Assembly: GCA_002084525.1 (NCBI GenBank)
Contig: NBLH01000004.1
Location: 1 to 34,221, forward strand
DNA: 34,221 nt
Source: Bacteroidetes bacterium 4572_117
GTDB lineage: Bacteria; Bacteroidota; Bacteroidia; Bacteroidales; NBLH01
Reading direction: 5' to 3'
Made by a program: the position numbers and the translations under genes. Positions within the stretch are counted from its first letter, which is position 1. Every line of letters begins with the position of its first letter. Of the stretch, positions 1-7,840 are shown one piece after another. Under the pieces are notes generated by a model that worked only from the letters and a program-made list of their open reading frames with translations, ran no database searches and was not told where the DNA came from.

Positions 1-863
1 ACTGTTTTAAACGGATAAATAAACAAATAAAGCAATATGGACACAAACATCATCCAAATAATATCAAATGCAAAAGCTACATGGTCGATATGGATTTCCT
101 GTATCATACTAGTTATACCAAGCACAGCCATAATGTTAAATATGTTTGAACCTATAATATTTCCAATTGAAATATCTGTTTGCTTTTTTAATGCAGCAAT
201 TATAGATGCAGTTAATTCAGGCACGCTGGTGCCAAAAGCCACAATTGTGATAGAAATAACCCTTTTGCTAAGCCCCCATTCAACAGCAATATTCACAGCT
301 GAGTTAACCAATAAATCGGCACCTAAAGCTAGCCCAAGAGATGAAACAACGACCAAAATTATTGAAATATACAATTTGTATTGTGGTTTTATGGTTTTCT
401 CATCCTGCCCCGTATCGTTGTCTTTATTAGATTTAGTAACGGAATAATATAAGTAGGCTGCTAACAGGGTGAATAAAATCAAACCCTCATAAAATCCCAA
501 AATATTATTGAAAGTGAAAATATAAAGCAGTATCGAGGCAATCATCATTACCGGCCAATCAAGGCGCAGTGCGTTTTTATGCACAGGGATAGGTATTAAT
601 ATTGCTGTAAAAGCCAACACTAAACCAATATTTGAAATATTTGAACCTATAACATTCCCAAAAGCAATTTCGGGGCTACCGGAAAGGGCAGCTTGCATAC
701 TTACTAATAGTTCAGGTGCCGAAGTACCAAAGGCGATAACAGTAACGCCAATTACCATGGTTGGGATTTTAAAATATTTAGCAATAGATACGCCCCCTTG
801 CACTAAATATTTACCGCTAAAAACTAAAATGGTGAGCCCAAGAATGAAAATTAGATAATCCAT
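1..863 (-). CDS. CaCA-family Na+/Ca2+ exchanger (YrbG-like), partial
   Basis: This is an inner-membrane cation antiporter that probably exchanges Ca2+ for Na+. It reads in the reverse direction from an ATG at 861-863 and stays open to the window edge, giving about 287 residues. Family members are usually about 310-330 residues, so only the last part is missing. Both signature alpha repeats are visible: GTSAPEL at residues 46-52 and GTSVPEL at about 211-217, each followed by a GN(V/I)IGSN(I) motif. A charged, Asp-rich linker separates the two halves, as expected for the inverted-repeat topology. The start lies 8 bp after the tatA stop, so the two genes are probably cotranscribed. The family is clear; the transported ion is inferred from the family. 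Confidence 0.9.
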   Translation of the reverse strand, partial: MDYLIFILGLTILVFSGKYLVQGGVSIAKYFKIPTMVIGVTVIAFGTSAPELLVSMQAALSGSPEIAFGNVIGSNISNIGLVLAFTAILIPIPVHKNALRLDWPVMMIASILLYIFTFNNILGFYEGLILFTLLAAYLYYSVTKSNKDNDTGQDEKTIKPQYKLYISIILVVVSSLGLALGADLLVNSAVNIAVEWGLSKRVISITIVAFGTSVPELTASIIAALKKQTDISIGNIIGSNIFNIMAVLGITSMIQEIHIDHVAFAFDIIWMMFVSILLYLFIYPFKT

Positions 864-871
864 AAGTCAGC

Positions 872-1090
872 TTAGCCCTTTATATTTTTTTTAATTTCAG
901 TAACATCTTTCACGATATCAGTATCTGTAATTTCCTTTTTTATGTCATCTGTTGCCTTCTTAAACTCTTTTAATCCTTTTCCAAGCCCTTTTGCCACTTC
1001 AGGGATTTTTTTTGAACCAAAAAGAAGTAAAATAACAATAAGGACTATAAATATTTCAGGGCCGCTTATAAATAAAAACTGGGTATACAT
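872..1090 (-). CDS. tatA: Twin-arginine translocase subunit TatA/TatB-type
   Basis: This is a small single-span component of the Tat pathway, which exports folded proteins across the inner membrane. At 72 residues it is typical of TatA. The N-terminal membrane helix (about residues 8-24) begins with the GPEIFIV segment. It is followed by the conserved [17 protein letters not shown] hinge and amphipathic helix, then a charged, Lys/Asp-rich tail. The short tail favours TatA over TatB, but Bacteroidota often have only TatA-like proteins, so the letter is a best guess. No tatC is present here. It lies 8 bp upstream of the exchanger and 131 bp downstream of the secDF fragment, with a hairpin terminator in that gap. 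Confidence 0.92.
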   Translation of the reverse strand: MYTQFLFISGPEIFIVLIVILLLFGSKKIPEVAKGLGKGLKEFKKATDDIKKEITDTDIVKDVTEIKKNIKG

Positions 1091-1155
1091 AACAAAATAC
1101 TTTTAGTATTTTTAATCAAATAAAAATAAAAACTGGATTTAAAACGCAAATATAA

Positions 1156-1183
1156 CAAAAGTAAATAGAAAAGCCACTACAAA
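1156..1183 (-). promoter_or_regulatory. Possible tatA promoter
   Basis: Read on the minus strand there is TTTG at 1180-1183, a 16-bp spacer, and TACTTTTG at 1156-1163. The latter fits the Bacteroidota -7 consensus TAnnTTTG. The spacer is shorter than the usual 19 or so, and a second -7-like box, TATATTTG, lies at 1147-1154. The site overlaps the secDF terminator hairpin, which would fit a new transcript starting as the previous one ends. Confidence 0.35.
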
Positions 1184-1199
1184 TTGCAATGGCTTTTTT
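1169..1199 (-). terminator. Rho-independent terminator downstream of secDF
   Basis: A perfect 8-bp stem pairs AAAAGCCA (1169-1176) with TGGCTTTT (1190-1197) around a 13-nt loop. U-rich sequence flanks it in both directions. It lies 23 bp past the secDF fragment stop and separates it from tatA. Confidence 0.6.
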
Positions 1200-1221
1200 A
1201 TTGATAATAATTTCTTCTATG

Positions 1222-1390
1222 TTATTTTCTATCTTTCTTTTTACCGCCTTTGTATAGTTTGCGCTCATCAACTACTTCTTTTTCCGTAGCTTTAATTGTG
1301 TCGAACACAACTGGTGTAGCAATGAAAAGCGAAGAATATGTACCAACAACAACACCAATTAACAAAGCAAATACAAACCCTTGAATTACT
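1222..1390 (-). pseudogene. secDF: Out-of-frame C-terminal fragment of SecDF
   Basis: This stretch encodes the end of SecF, the last transmembrane helix with the GTYSSLFIATP motif and a Lys-rich cytoplasmic tail, in a different frame from the main secDF reading frame. The homologous part starts at the EVIQGF segment (codon at 1390-1392). An ATG at 1420-1422 could open a 66-residue reading frame, but its first ten or so residues are the NDTVVVFDRI codons read out of frame, so it is not a natural gene start. About 40-45 residues that SecF normally has between the VFDRIRE loop and this helix are absent. I read it as the distal half of a gene broken by a deletion, or as an assembly error. Confidence 0.8.
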
Positions 1391-4207
1391 TCAGATACGG
1401 TCAAAAACAACCACCGTATCATTCAACGAGTAACCAATTACTGTAAGAATAGCTGCAATAAATGCTTGATCTATCTCAAGCGAAAATGGCATAATTCCGT
1501 ATAATATTGAAAATATCCCAAGGGTTATTAACACATCATGGGCTAATGCAACAATAGCACCAATACCAAACTGCCAATTTTTAAACCTAACAAAAATATA
1601 TACAAACATTATAATCAAGGAGAAAATAATAGAATATATTGCAGCAATTTTAATGTCATCGGCAATAGTAGGCCCTACTTTTCGTGAGCTTTGCCTGTAA
1701 TCACTTATAAATTTTTCAAAATTAACATCACCATCAAATATTGGCAGTAATTTGGTATTAGAAGGGTTAACTTTCATTTCTTCCCTAATTTTCTCATCTA
1801 AAACCTTGAGGCCTTCATATAACTTAGCTTCTACAATGCTGTCTGAATTGGCATCATCATTATCAACCATAAATATAGTACTGATTTTTACTTGGTTGTC
1901 ACCTCCATAAGTTTTCACTTCGGGAGTATTCCCATCAAATGGGGTGGCAAGGTTTTTAGCTATTTCAACAGTATTTACATCATTTTCAAATTTTACGACA
2001 TATGTTCTACCGCCTTTAAAATCAATCCCTTGTTTTAGTCCCCTAGTGGCTAAAGAAACAATACCAAGAATTACTATAATAACTGAAATTCCATAAAACA
2101 ATTTCCTTTTGCCTATAAAATCAATATTAAGGTTTTTAAATGCATTTTCGGTAAATTTAGTTGAAAAGCTAATAGTCTTCTTTTTATCTAACAACCAAAT
2201 AAACACCAAACGGGTAATAAAAATAGCTGAAAATAAAGAAGTCAAAATACCAATCATCAACGTAATAGCAAACCCTTTTATTGGCCCGTGACCAAATATG
2301 AATAAAATCACAGCTGTTAAGAATGTTGTAATGTTGGCATCAAGAATTGCAGAATAAGCATTATTATAACCATCGGCAACAGCCAGTTTAATACCTTTAC
2401 CTAAGGATAATTCTTCCCTTATCCTTTCATAAATCAGCACGTTTGCATCAACCGACATACCAATGGTAAGCACAATACCAGCCATACCAGGCAATGTAAG
2501 TACAGCACCAAAAGAAGATAATACACCAAAAATAAAGAAGATATTTGTAATAAGCGCTATATCAGCAACATAACCTGCCGTTTTGTAGTAGAATATCATA
2601 TATAACAGTATTACAAAAAATGCAATTACAAATGATATTAAACCCGAATTGATTGCCTGTTCACCTAATGAAGGACCAACGATTTGCTCTTCAATAATAC
2701 GTGCAGGTGCTGGTAATTTACCAGATTTTAAAATATTTGCAAGGTCTTTTGCTTCTGTAACAGTAAAATTACCTGATATTGAAGACCTGCCACCTTTAAT
2801 TTCGCCATTTACTACCGGATATGAATAAACAAAATTATCTAAAACAATTGCTATTTGTTTACCAATATTTTCTTTTGTTATCCTTGCCCATTTTTGTGCA
2901 CCTTCAGCATTCATACTCATTGAAACCTCCGCTGTTGCTTGGTTTTGACCAAATTCATCACGTGCATTAGTGATTACTTCACCGCCTAAAGCAGGTAAAC
3001 CATCACGGTTTGTTACTTTAATGGCAATAAGCTGAAAGTATTCGCCTTTTGTTTTATAATCGATAGGCTTAACTTCCCAAATCAGTTTAAGGTTTCTTGG
3101 CAATATTTCTTTAACTTGCTTTAATTTAAGGTATTTGTTTACTTTGCCTGTATCTTTTATGTGTGATGTACCTACTGCGGCACCTTTTAGTAATTGCCCA
3201 TCACGTTCACTTGGCCTCAAAACGGCAAACAACGGATTTTCTTTTTCAAATGCAGCAAAAGCGTTATCAGTCGATACTGATTTTGTTGTATCCTTTTCAA
3301 TTTCCTCTAAAAGGCTTAAGGTGGTATCTTTTTTAGTTTCACCGTCAACTGCAAGCACTGTCGAATCTTTCAGGGTTTCTTCAGTTACAGCTTGTTCCGT
3401 TGTTGTCGAATCTTTGGTTTCAAGGCTTTCGTCTTTAGCTAAAACTTCCTTTACCTTATCGTTGGCTGCCCTTAACGACTCAAATATTTCGGTGTTATCA
3501 AATGTTTCCCAAAACTCAAGGTTAGCAGTCCCTTGCAATAATTTCCTTACACGTTCAGGATCTTTAATACCTGGTAGTTCAACCAACACCCTGCCCGCAA
3601 CGTCCAATCGTTGTACGTTTGGCTGTGTTACACCAAAATGGTCAATACGTGTACGGATAATGTTGAATGAATTATCAATGGCATCCTGTGTTTCTTTACG
3701 AACTATTTCAATTACTTCTTCGTTGGTTGAATTGTAAGTAATCCTGTCTTTTAAATCAATTGTATTAAAAATTGCGGCAAGGCGTGCACCTTCCGGGGCC
3801 ACTTCGTTAAAAGCCTGCCCAAACAGTGTTACAAAGTCATCCTGACTGTTTTCCTGGAGTTCTTTAGCCCTATTTAAAGCACTAATAAAAACTTCATCTT
3901 TATTGTTGTTTGAAAGTGACCTTATTAAATCAACTACCGATACTTCAAGAATTACGTTCATCCCCCCTTTAAGGTCAAGCCCTAAATTAATTTCTTGTGC
4001 CTGACAATCTTTGTACGAATACCATAAAAAGTAGTTGTCAATAGCTGCTATCGAATCAATATAAGCTGTTTCCTTTTGGAGGTTTCCTTTTGCGTATTCA
4101 GCAGCATCTTTTTTAACACCATTGGTTACCCAGGTAAAAGAAAGCTGATAAATACTCACTAATGTCATCGCAATTGCTAGTAGTATAATTGCTCCTTTGT
4201 TTCGCAT
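1391..4207 (-). CDS. secDF: Fused protein translocase subunit SecDF, C-terminally truncated
   Basis: SecDF is an inner-membrane RND-type motor that uses the proton gradient to pull secreted proteins through SecYEG. The 938-residue frame shows an N-terminal membrane helix (about 5-27), the SecD signature LGLDLKGG (75-82), and the periplasmic P1 domain. A Thr/Asp/Glu-rich insert lies at about 245-320. The six-helix SecD bundle follows (about 515-690, with the charged VDAN motif near 586-589), then the SecF half with GIDFKGG (728-734). Fused SecDF of about 1000 residues is normal in Bacteroidota. The frame ends at the VVVFDRI motif with TGA (1391-1393), and the rest of SecF continues out of frame after an apparent deletion. 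If the lesion is real, SecF function is probably lost or reduced. Confidence 0.9.
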   Translation of the reverse strand: MRNKGAIILLAIAMTLVSIYQLSFTWVTNGVKKDAAEYAKGNLQKETAYIDSIAAIDNYFLWYSYKDCQAQEINLGLDLKGGMNVILEVSVVDLIRSLSNNNKDEVFISALNRAKELQENSQDDFVTLFGQAFNEVAPEGARLAAIFNTIDLKDRITYNSTNEEVIEIVRKETQDAIDNSFNIIRTRIDHFGVTQPNVQRLDVAGRVLVELPGIKDPERVRKLLQGTANLEFWETFDNTEIFESLRAANDKVKEVLAKDESLETKDSTTTEQAVTEETLKDSTVLAVDGETKKDTTLSLLEEIEKDTTKSVSTDNAFAAFEKENPLFAVLRPSERDGQLLKGAAVGTSHIKDTGKVNKYLKLKQVKEILPRNLKLIWEVKPIDYKTKGEYFQLIAIKVTNRDGLPALGGEVITNARDEFGQNQATAEVSMSMNAEGAQKWARITKENIGKQIAIVLDNFVYSYPVVNGEIKGGRSSISGNFTVTEAKDLANILKSGKLPAPARIIEEQIVGPSLGEQAINSGLISFVIAFFVILLYMIFYYKTAGYVADIALITNIFFIFGVLSSFGAVLTLPGMAGIVLTIGMSVDANVLIYERIREELSLGKGIKLAVADGYNNAYSAILDANITTFLTAVILFIFGHGPIKGFAITLMIGILTSLFSAIFITRLVFIWLLDKKKTISFSTKFTENAFKNLNIDFIGKRKLFYGISVIIVILGIVSLATRGLKQGIDFKGGRTYVVKFENDVNTVEIAKNLATPFDGNTPEVKTYGGDNQVKISTIFMVDNDDANSDSIVEAKLYEGLKVLDEKIREEMKVNPSNTKLLPIFDGDVNFEKFISDYRQSSRKVGPTIADDIKIAAIYSIIFSLIIMFVYIFVRFKNWQFGIGAIVALAHDVLITLGIFSILYGIMPFSLEIDQAFIAAILTVIGYSLNDTVVVFDRI

Positions 4208-4257
4208 TTTTCTTTACTTTAATTATATTTTATTTAACTATCCATTTTTTAAGAGCG

Positions 4258-4286
4258 CAAATATATAGATTTTTTTTTAAAATAAA
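4258..4286 (-). promoter_or_regulatory. Probable secDF promoter
   Basis: On the minus strand the -7-like box TATATTTG (4258-4265) matches TAnnTTTG. A TTTA (4283-4286, three of four to TTTG) lies 17 bp upstream. The predicted start would leave a leader of about 45 nt before the secDF ATG. Confidence 0.45.
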
Positions 4287-4355
4287 GACTTAAAGTATAG
4301 TTATCATTATTATAAGGCCAACATGAGAACTTTAATGTATAATTGAGCATGGCCC

Positions 4356-4412
4356 AAAAAAACACACAACACACAATTTTGCAAAAAGAATAATTGTTTT
4401 AGTGCTGTGTGT
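4356..4412 (-). terminator. Minus-strand terminator-like hairpin
   Basis: An 11-nt arm at 4362-4372 pairs with 4402-4412 with a single G-T wobble, and an inner ACAATT/AATTGT pairing extends it. Read on the minus strand the stem is followed directly by six Ts (4356-4361). It lies upstream of secDF and has no annotated gene ending at it, so it is either an orphan or the end of an unrecognised RNA. Confidence 0.5.
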
Positions 4413-4503
4413 CAGTATAATAACGAACTTGTCAATTAACTAATTTGTTGAAATTTTAGATTTTAGGAAAGACTAATGTTTTAACAAGAAAATGGTAAGG
4501 TAC

Positions 4504-4786
4504 TATATATTGCTATAGTTTCGCAGATGTTATAATGTTTCGTTAATCATCTGTTTCTGAAAACGCATTAATTACATATGGTTTAATTAAGTAAATTACA
4601 AATTCCATTTTGTTATTGCTAAGAATTGGCTTTTTTTAGTGGAATTTTGTGCCTTTGTGTTTTTGTGGCGTTTTTTCCTTTTGCCACGAAAGCCCTAAAA
4701 CACAAAAAAACCCACAATTTATTGCAAATTACTGACTATCTGCACCGTATCATATTATATGTTTAGCTGCGAAACATCAGTATATA
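4504..4786. repeat. Possible small non-autonomous element with inverted ends
   Basis: The left end has TATATA, an 8-nt gap, then GTTTCGCAG (4518-4526). The right end holds the inverse, CTGCGAAAC (4767-4775), a 5-nt gap, then TATATA. The interior contains an imperfect palindrome (4645-4707) whose 25-nt arms share 19 positions, several differences being wobble-compatible. No transposase or target-site duplication is apparent. It could be MITE-like, or the inverted repeat could be chance in AT-rich DNA. Confidence 0.35.
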
Positions 4787-4801
4787 AATTATATACAAAA
4801 A

Positions 4802-4828
4802 ATGCCGATGATAAAATATCATCGGCAT
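4802..4828 (-). terminator. Rho-independent terminator, minus strand
   Basis: A perfect 12-bp stem, ATGCCGATGATA (4802-4813) with TATCATCGGCAT (4817-4828), closes a 3-nt loop. On the minus strand a run of Ts follows (4797-4801), so it should stop transcripts coming from mdh. The distance is unusual: it lies 328 bp past the mdh stop, so the mdh message would have a long 3' tail. Confidence 0.75.
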
Positions 4829-5155
4829 AATTATACACTTTATGATAATAATTAAAATAATCTCATATCGCCAATTCCTATGCCAGACAAGCTGGAAAAG
4901 TTTTGACAGGATTTACATGATTAACATGTTTTTAATTCAAATTCTGCAAAAAAAACCAACAATATTGAAATTAAGATACCAACCGGCATTATTTTGCTGG
5001 CCAAATTATTATGTTGTTAAACTTTGCTAAAAAACAAATTTTTTACTAAATTCGATTAATATTAGTGTGTTTTAAGCTAAAAAAAATCAGTATGAATCCG
5101 TTAAATCAGTGTTATCAGCATTCCTGTTTTTTGTTTGTAGCAAAGCTACGCTAAG

Positions 5156-6082
5156 TTATTCATCTAATAACCCATTTGTTTTACGGACAGCTTCTGCCGA
5201 AGAAACAAGTTTTTCTTTTTCTGCGTCAGATAATTCGATTTCAAGGATTTTTTCCACACCATTTTTACCGATAACAGCGGGAACCCCAATACATATATCG
5301 TTTAAGCCATATTCACCTTCAAGGAAACAAGAACAAGGGAACATTTTTTTTGAATCCAGGGCAATGGCTTTTACCATTTCTGAAATAGCTGCCCCTGGTG
5401 CATACCAAGCACTTGTCCCTAACAATTTAGTAAGGGTTGCACCCCCAACTTTAGTTGCTTCTACAACTTCTTGCCTTTTTTCAACTGAAATAAGTTCAGC
5501 AACAGGAACACTATTACGCGATGCTTTTTCAATTAACGGAACCATCCCCTTATCACTGTGTCCGCCAATTACCATTGCTGAAATTTCAGAAGTTGGGCAA
5601 TCCATTGCTTCTGCTAATCGATATTTGAAACGTGCACTATCTAAAGCCCCGCCCATACCAATAACTTGATTTTTCGCTAACCCTGAGCTTGTTGCTACTA
5701 AATAAGCTAAAGTATCCATTGGGTTAGAAACAACAATAATAATTACATCTGGCGAATGCTCTAATAAGTTTTTTGTTACATCTTTTACAATTCCGGCATT
5801 GATACCAATAAGTTCTTCACGCGTCATACCAGGTTTACGAGGAATCCCACTTGTAATAACAGCAACATTACTATTTGCAGTTTTCGAATAATCACCTGTA
5901 GTTCCAACAATTTTTGAATCAAACCCATTCAAAGAAGAGGTTTGCATAAGATCCATTGCTTTACCTTCAGCAAATCCTTCTTTTATATCCAATATCACTA
6001 TTTCATCGGCAAAATCTTTAATAGCGATATACTCAGCTGCACTAGCACCAACAGCACCAGCTCCTACAACAGTTACTTTCAT
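5156..6082 (-). CDS. mdh: Malate dehydrogenase (LDH-like, NAD-dependent)
   Basis: This cytoplasmic enzyme interconverts malate and oxaloacetate with NAD(H) in the reductive or oxidative arm of the TCA cycle. At 308 residues it matches the LDH-like bacterial MDH family. The Rossmann motif GAGAVG lies at 7-12 and Asp32 is placed to bind the NAD ribose, favouring NAD over NADP. Substrate and catalytic residues are all present: Arg82 and Arg88 in IPRKPGMTR, Asn120 in SNP, Asp148 and Arg151 in DSARF, and His175 in GGHSD. The Arg pair at 82/88 indicates malate rather than lactate. It stands alone, with a terminator far downstream and a TATATTTG box (6155-6162) upstream as a possible -7 element. Confidence 0.97.
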   Translation of the reverse strand: MKVTVVGAGAVGASAAEYIAIKDFADEIVILDIKEGFAEGKAMDLMQTSSLNGFDSKIVGTTGDYSKTANSNVAVITSGIPRKPGMTREELIGINAGIVKDVTKNLLEHSPDVIIIVVSNPMDTLAYLVATSSGLAKNQVIGMGGALDSARFKYRLAEAMDCPTSEISAMVIGGHSDKGMVPLIEKASRNSVPVAELISVEKRQEVVEATKVGGATLTKLLGTSAWYAPGAAISEMVKAIALDSKKMFPCSCFLEGEYGLNDICIGVPAVIGKNGVEKILEIELSDAEKEKLVSSAEAVRKTNGLLDE

Positions 6083-6445
6083 AATTTTATATTTAAATTA
6101 GTTATTTATTACATTTGATTTATAACGCTAAATTACGGCAAAATTTGCTCTTATCAAATATATTTAACAACATATACAAATAGCTCGAACTGACAATATT
6201 TATTTTATTGTCCGTAATCTAACATCCCAACTTCTAATTACTTGACATCTAATGTAAAACACTAAGAATTAAGTTGCCAAGAGTAATTAATCCTAGTTTA
6301 ACTATTCTCTTAAACCGCAATGACTCTGAAACTTACAAGACTTTTCCACACCAATGGTGTAAATATGCATGCAATAAATAAACTTAGAATCTTATTTTAT
6401 TAAACGTAACTGTATTATATTTGCAAAATAATTAAAACATGTAAT
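6083..6445. other. Divergent intergenic region between mdh and glmM
   Basis: These 363 bp hold the divergent promoters: a TATATTTG-type box for mdh at 6155-6162 (minus) and one for glmM at 6416-6423 (plus). A small perfect hairpin, ACACCA/TGGTGT with a single central A, sits at about 6349-6361. I see no coding sequence or known RNA. Confidence 0.5.
6395..6423 (+). promoter_or_regulatory. Probable glmM promoter
   Basis: TATATTTG at 6416-6423 matches the Bacteroidota -7 box TAnnTTTG. A T-rich TTTT (6395-6398) sits 17 bp upstream as a weak -33 element. Transcription would begin about 15 nt before the ATG at 6446. Confidence 0.45.
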
Positions 6446-7840
6446 ATGACATTAATAAAATCAATTTCTGGAATTAGGGGCACTATTGGTGGAAAACCCG
6501 GTGAAGGTTTAAGCCCTTTGGATGTTGTGAAATTTACATCAGCATTTGGATTTTGGATAAAAAATAAGGGCACAGCCAATAAAACAAAAATGGTGGTTGG
6601 AAGAGATGCAAGAATATCAGGCCCTATGGTTAATCAATTGGTTTGCGCTACTTTAAGCGGGCTTGGTATTGATGTTGTTGATATTGGCTTGGCTACAACC
6701 CCAACAACTGAAATGGCTGTTGTTAAAGAAAAAGCTGATGGTGGTATTATTATTACTGCAAGTCATAACCCAAAACAATGGAATGCGCTTAAACTGTTAA
6801 ATTCTAAAGGTGAATTTATTACTGATACAGATGGAAAAGAAGTATTACACAGTGCTGACATTGAGGATTTTATATTTGCAGATGTTGATATGTTGGGAAC
6901 AATAACAAGCAATGAAAAAGCCCTTGATTTCCATATTGATGAGATTTTAAAATTACAATTAGTTGATATTGAGGCTATAAAAAAAGCTAATTTTTCTGTA
7001 GCTATTGATGCTGTGAATTCTGTAGGTGGTATTTCTATACCGCCACTCTTAAAAAAACTTGGCGTAAACAATATCACAGAGCTTTACTGCGAACCAAATG
7101 GTGTTTTTCCACATAACCCTGAACCATTACCTGAAAATTTAACTGAAATTTCTGCAATAATTAAAAAAAACAAGGCTGATGTTGGTTTTGTGGTTGACCC
7201 TGATGTTGACAGGCTAGCAATTGTAAATGAAGATGGTAGTATGTTTGGTGAAGAATATACTTTAGTGGCAGTTTCTGATTATATCCTGAATAACAAAAAA
7301 GGGAATACCGTTTCGAACCTTTCATCTACCCGTGCATTAAAAGATATTAGTGATAAACATGGTGTTGATCATTTTTCAGCAGCAGTTGGTGAGGTAAATG
7401 TTGTTACAACAATGAAAGAAAAGAATGCCATTATTGGGGGCGAAGGTAATGGGGGGATTATATATCCTGAATTACATTATGGAAGGGATTCATTGGTTGG
7501 GATTGCATTATTTTTATCGCATTTAGCAAAATCGGGTAAAAAATGTTCTGAATTAAGAGCCGGATACCCAAATTATTTTATTTCGAAAAATAAAATCCAA
7601 CTTAGTCCTGAAATTGATGTTGAAAAAATCCTGATTAAATTTAAAGAAAACTACGAAAAACAGGATGTAAAACTAAATACAATTGACGGTATAAAAATTG
7701 ATTTTGAAAGTGAGTGGGTACAGCTTCGTAAATCGAATACAGAACCAATAATTAGAATTTATGCAGAAAGCAAAACAGAGGAAAGTGCTAATAATCTTGC
7801 TGCAAAAATCATTAATGAAATTAAAGAGTTGATAAAATGA
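6446..7840 (+). CDS. glmM: Phosphoglucosamine mutase / phosphohexose mutase
   Basis: This alpha-D-phosphohexomutase probably converts glucosamine-6-phosphate to glucosamine-1-phosphate for UDP-GlcNAc and thus for peptidoglycan. All four active-site elements are present: the phosphoserine loop TASHNP (Ser106), the Mg2+ loop DPDVDR (251-256), the sugar-specificity loop GGEGNGG (331-337) and the phosphate-binding loop RKSNTEP (428-434). Length (464) is typical for the family. GEGNGG resembles the Bacteroidota GlmM set, but phosphomannomutase or phosphoglucomutase activity cannot be excluded from sequence alone. The stop overlaps the next gene's ATG by 4 bp (ATGA), indicating translational coupling with the SGNH hydrolase. 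Confidence 0.9.
   Translation: MTLIKSISGIRGTIGGKPGEGLSPLDVVKFTSAFGFWIKNKGTANKTKMVVGRDARISGPMVNQLVCATLSGLGIDVVDIGLATTPTTEMAVVKEKADGGIIITASHNPKQWNALKLLNSKGEFITDTDGKEVLHSADIEDFIFADVDMLGTITSNEKALDFHIDEILKLQLVDIEAIKKANFSVAIDAVNSVGGISIPPLLKKLGVNNITELYCEPNGVFPHNPEPLPENLTEISAIIKKNKADVGFVVDPDVDRLAIVNEDGSMFGEEYTLVAVSDYILNNKKGNTVSNLSSTRALKDISDKHGVDHFSAAVGEVNVVTTMKEKNAIIGGEGNGGIIYPELHYGRDSLVGIALFLSHLAKSGKKCSELRAGYPNYFISKNKIQLSPEIDVEKILIKFKENYEKQDVKLNTIDGIKIDFESEWVQLRKSNTEPIIRIYAESKTEESANNLAAKIINEIKELIK

Larger units (their letters stand above)
4208..5155. other. 948-bp gene-free island with hairpins and degenerate repeats
   Basis: No reading frame here looks protein coding. I see the secDF promoter, two minus-strand terminator-like hairpins (4356-4412 and 4803-4828), and an inverted pair GTTTCGCAG (4518-4526)/CTGCGAAAC (4767-4775) with flanking TATATA. 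There is also an imperfect palindrome (4645-4707). Two AT-rich tracts, 4901-4930 and 5086-5126, resemble degenerate intergenic repeat sequence I associate with environmental Bacteroidota genomes. Confidence 0.6.

Noticed and set aside
1381-1420. Programmed ribosomal frameshift joining the two secDF frames
   Set aside because: No slippery heptamer precedes the stop, and a frameshift would not restore the roughly 40-45 missing residues.
1222-1422. Independent 66-residue membrane protein downstream of secDF
   Set aside because: From EVIQGF onward it is plainly the end of SecF, and its first codons are secDF codons read out of frame. A broken secDF explains it better.
3135-3737. 200-codon frame on the plus strand opposite secDF
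   Set aside because: It is a shadow of the SecDF coding strand, Ser- and Val-rich from the reverse complement, without any family signature.
4842-5030. 62-codon plus-strand reading frame in the gene-free island
   Set aside because: It has no recognisable family or credible start, and it overlaps degenerate repeat sequence.
5138-5150. GTAGC/GCTAC hairpin directly after mdh as its terminator
   Set aside because: The stem is only 5 bp and no T run follows on the minus strand. The hairpin at 4802-4828 is much stronger.
6349-6375. Third copy of the structured repeat upstream of glmM
   Set aside because: Only a short stretch (around CACCAATGGTGTAAATAT) resembles the repeat core. The flanking blocks are absent, so the resemblance is too weak.
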